DNA of 64,000 bases from JBDTVS01 sp040007095 (GTDB lineage: Bacteria; Acidobacteriota; Vicinamibacteria; Vicinamibacterales; CAVVIG01), in contig JBDTVS010000007.1 in the NCBI GenBank assembly GCA_040007095.1, positions 51,536 to 115,535 on the forward strand. The letters run 5' to 3'. Every line of letters starts with the position of its first letter. Position 1 is the stretch's first letter. Made by a program: the position numbers and the translations under genes. Below are positions 63,176-64,000 of the stretch, in pieces. The notes below the pieces were generated by a model. It ran no database searches. It saw only the letters and a program-made list of their open reading frames with translations, and had not been told where the DNA came from.

Positions 63176-64000
63176 CTAGAAACTGCCGTAGGTGCCGGTG
63201 TCCCCCACGGCGCGCTTGCTATCGGACGAGGACCCGAACTTCGGCTTCGCCGGGAGCTTGAGCAATTTTGCGGTTCTGGCGGTCGAAGTCCGGCCCACAG
63301 CGGCTGGCTGGTGCCGGGCTGTGGCGATCGGCCGGCTGCCGATCACCATCGCTTCGAGACCCGCGACCTCGGCCATCGTCGTTTCCGCCTGCGCGTTCAA
63401 CTCTTCGCTCGCCGCCGCACTCTCTTCGGCGGTCGCCGCCGTGGTCTGGGTTACTTTTTCCATTTGCGCGAGCGCCTGAGCGACCTGCTCGATCCCCTGG
63501 GACTGCTGCTGGCTCGCCTCGCGCACCTCGTCGACAATCCCCTTCACCTTCGCGACGCCGTCGGTGATTGCGCCAATCGCCACCGCGACTTTTTGCACCC
63601 TTTGGGCGCCTTCCTGCGAGCGCCTGATCGACTCTTCGATCAGGCCGGCCGTATCCTTGGCGGCCTGTGAGGAACGCTGCGCCAGACTGCGCACCTCGTC
63701 GGCGACGACCGCGAACCCCTTCCCCGCCTCGCCGGCTCGAGCGGCCTCTACCGCGGCGTTCAACGCCAGAATGTTGGTCTGGAAGGCAATCTCGTCGATG
63801 GTCTTGATGATCTTCGCCACTCTGTTACTCGAATCCTTGATCGCCGCCATCGAGCCAATCATCTGACTGAGCGCGTCGTTCGACTCAGTCACCTGGCGTG
63901 CCATATCCGCCACCTGCATGGCGGCCTGCGTGGCGTTGTCCGCGTTCTGCCGCGTCATCGACGCCATCTCTTCCATCGAGGCCGACGTCTCTTCGAGCGA
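63176..64000 (-). CDS. Methyl-accepting chemotaxis protein, C-terminal part
   Basis: The reading frame runs off the window edge, so only the signalling end is seen. The highly conserved tip IAFQTNILALNAAVEAARAGEAGKGFAVVADEVRSLAQRS is present, with helical repeats on both sides and a Ser/Ala-rich adaptation region (EETSASMEEM). The C-terminus ends in a disordered basic tail (SDSKRAVGDTGTYGSF) and lacks the NWETF pentapeptide for CheR. The sensor part is outside the window. Confidence 0.93.
   Translation of the reverse strand, partial: SLEETSASMEEMASMTRQNADNATQAAMQVADMARQVTESNDALSQMIGSMAAIKDSSNRVAKIIKTIDEIAFQTNILALNAAVEAARAGEAGKGFAVVADEVRSLAQRSSQAAKDTAGLIEESIRRSQEGAQRVQKVAVAIGAITDGVAKVKGIVDEVREASQQQSQGIEQVAQALAQMEKVTQTTAATAEESAAASEELNAQAETTMAEVAGLEAMVIGSRPIATARHQPAAVGRTSTARTAKLLKLPAKPKFGSSSDSKRAVGDTGTYGSF

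Overview
The window is high-GC bacterial chromosome, densely coded, with operon-like runs on both strands. It most resembles an Acidobacteriota genome, probably of the Vicinamibacteria type. The signs are two tandem VWFA-related proteins of the acidobacterial TIGR03436 type, a TonB-dependent receptor with an N-terminal carboxypeptidase-regulatory domain, TPR-bearing membrane Ser/Thr kinases, a DUF6335 protein, a DUF1572 protein, and several families of short intergenic repeats. The phylum placement is inference; no rRNA or tRNA gene was recognised.

Layout. 0-9.6 kb (minus strand): cofactor and housekeeping genes coaX, birA, nadC and valS, a response regulator, a split B12-dependent acyl-CoA mutase and an ECF-type sigma factor. 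9.8-15.7 kb: two tandem paralogous TPR kinases; the second has lost its catalytic Asp (HRD to HRN). 15.8-22.5 kb (plus): two ATP/ADP-translocase-like carriers and a TonB-dependent receptor. 22.5-30.4 kb: an aromatic-acid MFS carrier, a secreted copper-oxygenase-like protein, glutamate dehydrogenase and the two VWFA proteins. 30.4-33.2 kb (plus): acyl-CoA dehydrogenase, DUF1572 protein, NHL propeller. 33.5-38.7 kb is the accessory part: a coiled-coil protein, a zinc ribbon, an OpgC-like membrane protein, a broken type I restriction subunit (hsdR) and a FitA-type antitoxin whose PIN toxin is cut to its first codons. 38.7-54.5 kb: a second acyl-CoA dehydrogenase, HIT, HU/IHF, rpsA, DUF6335, cmk, rluB, scpB-scpA, trpS, an M50 protease, uvrC, a CDP-alcohol transferase, tdk and efp. 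54.5-64 kb: hsp20, an HtrA protease, a quinone oxidoreductase, the ilvA-thrB-thrC threonine block, and a response regulator, Hpt protein and chemoreceptor cut off by the window edge.

The most unusual content is intergenic. One element (here R1; copies at 2916-3077, 52847-53073 and 54951-55111, partial at about 1012-1100) has a shared core flanked by long inverted repeats. The arm sequences differ between copies yet stay self-complementary, and a small internal hairpin shows compensatory changes. Two copies fill the whole gap between neighbouring genes, and one carries the apparent Shine-Dalgarno sequence of nadC. Other families are: R2, which supplies the last codons and stop of two unrelated genes; R3, AGTCTGAAG-type palindromes between convergent genes; R4, GTCCGGCTTCAGCCGGAC hairpins; and R5, ACCAC-AAAG inverted repeats.

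No CRISPR array, prophage or intact insertion sequence was seen.
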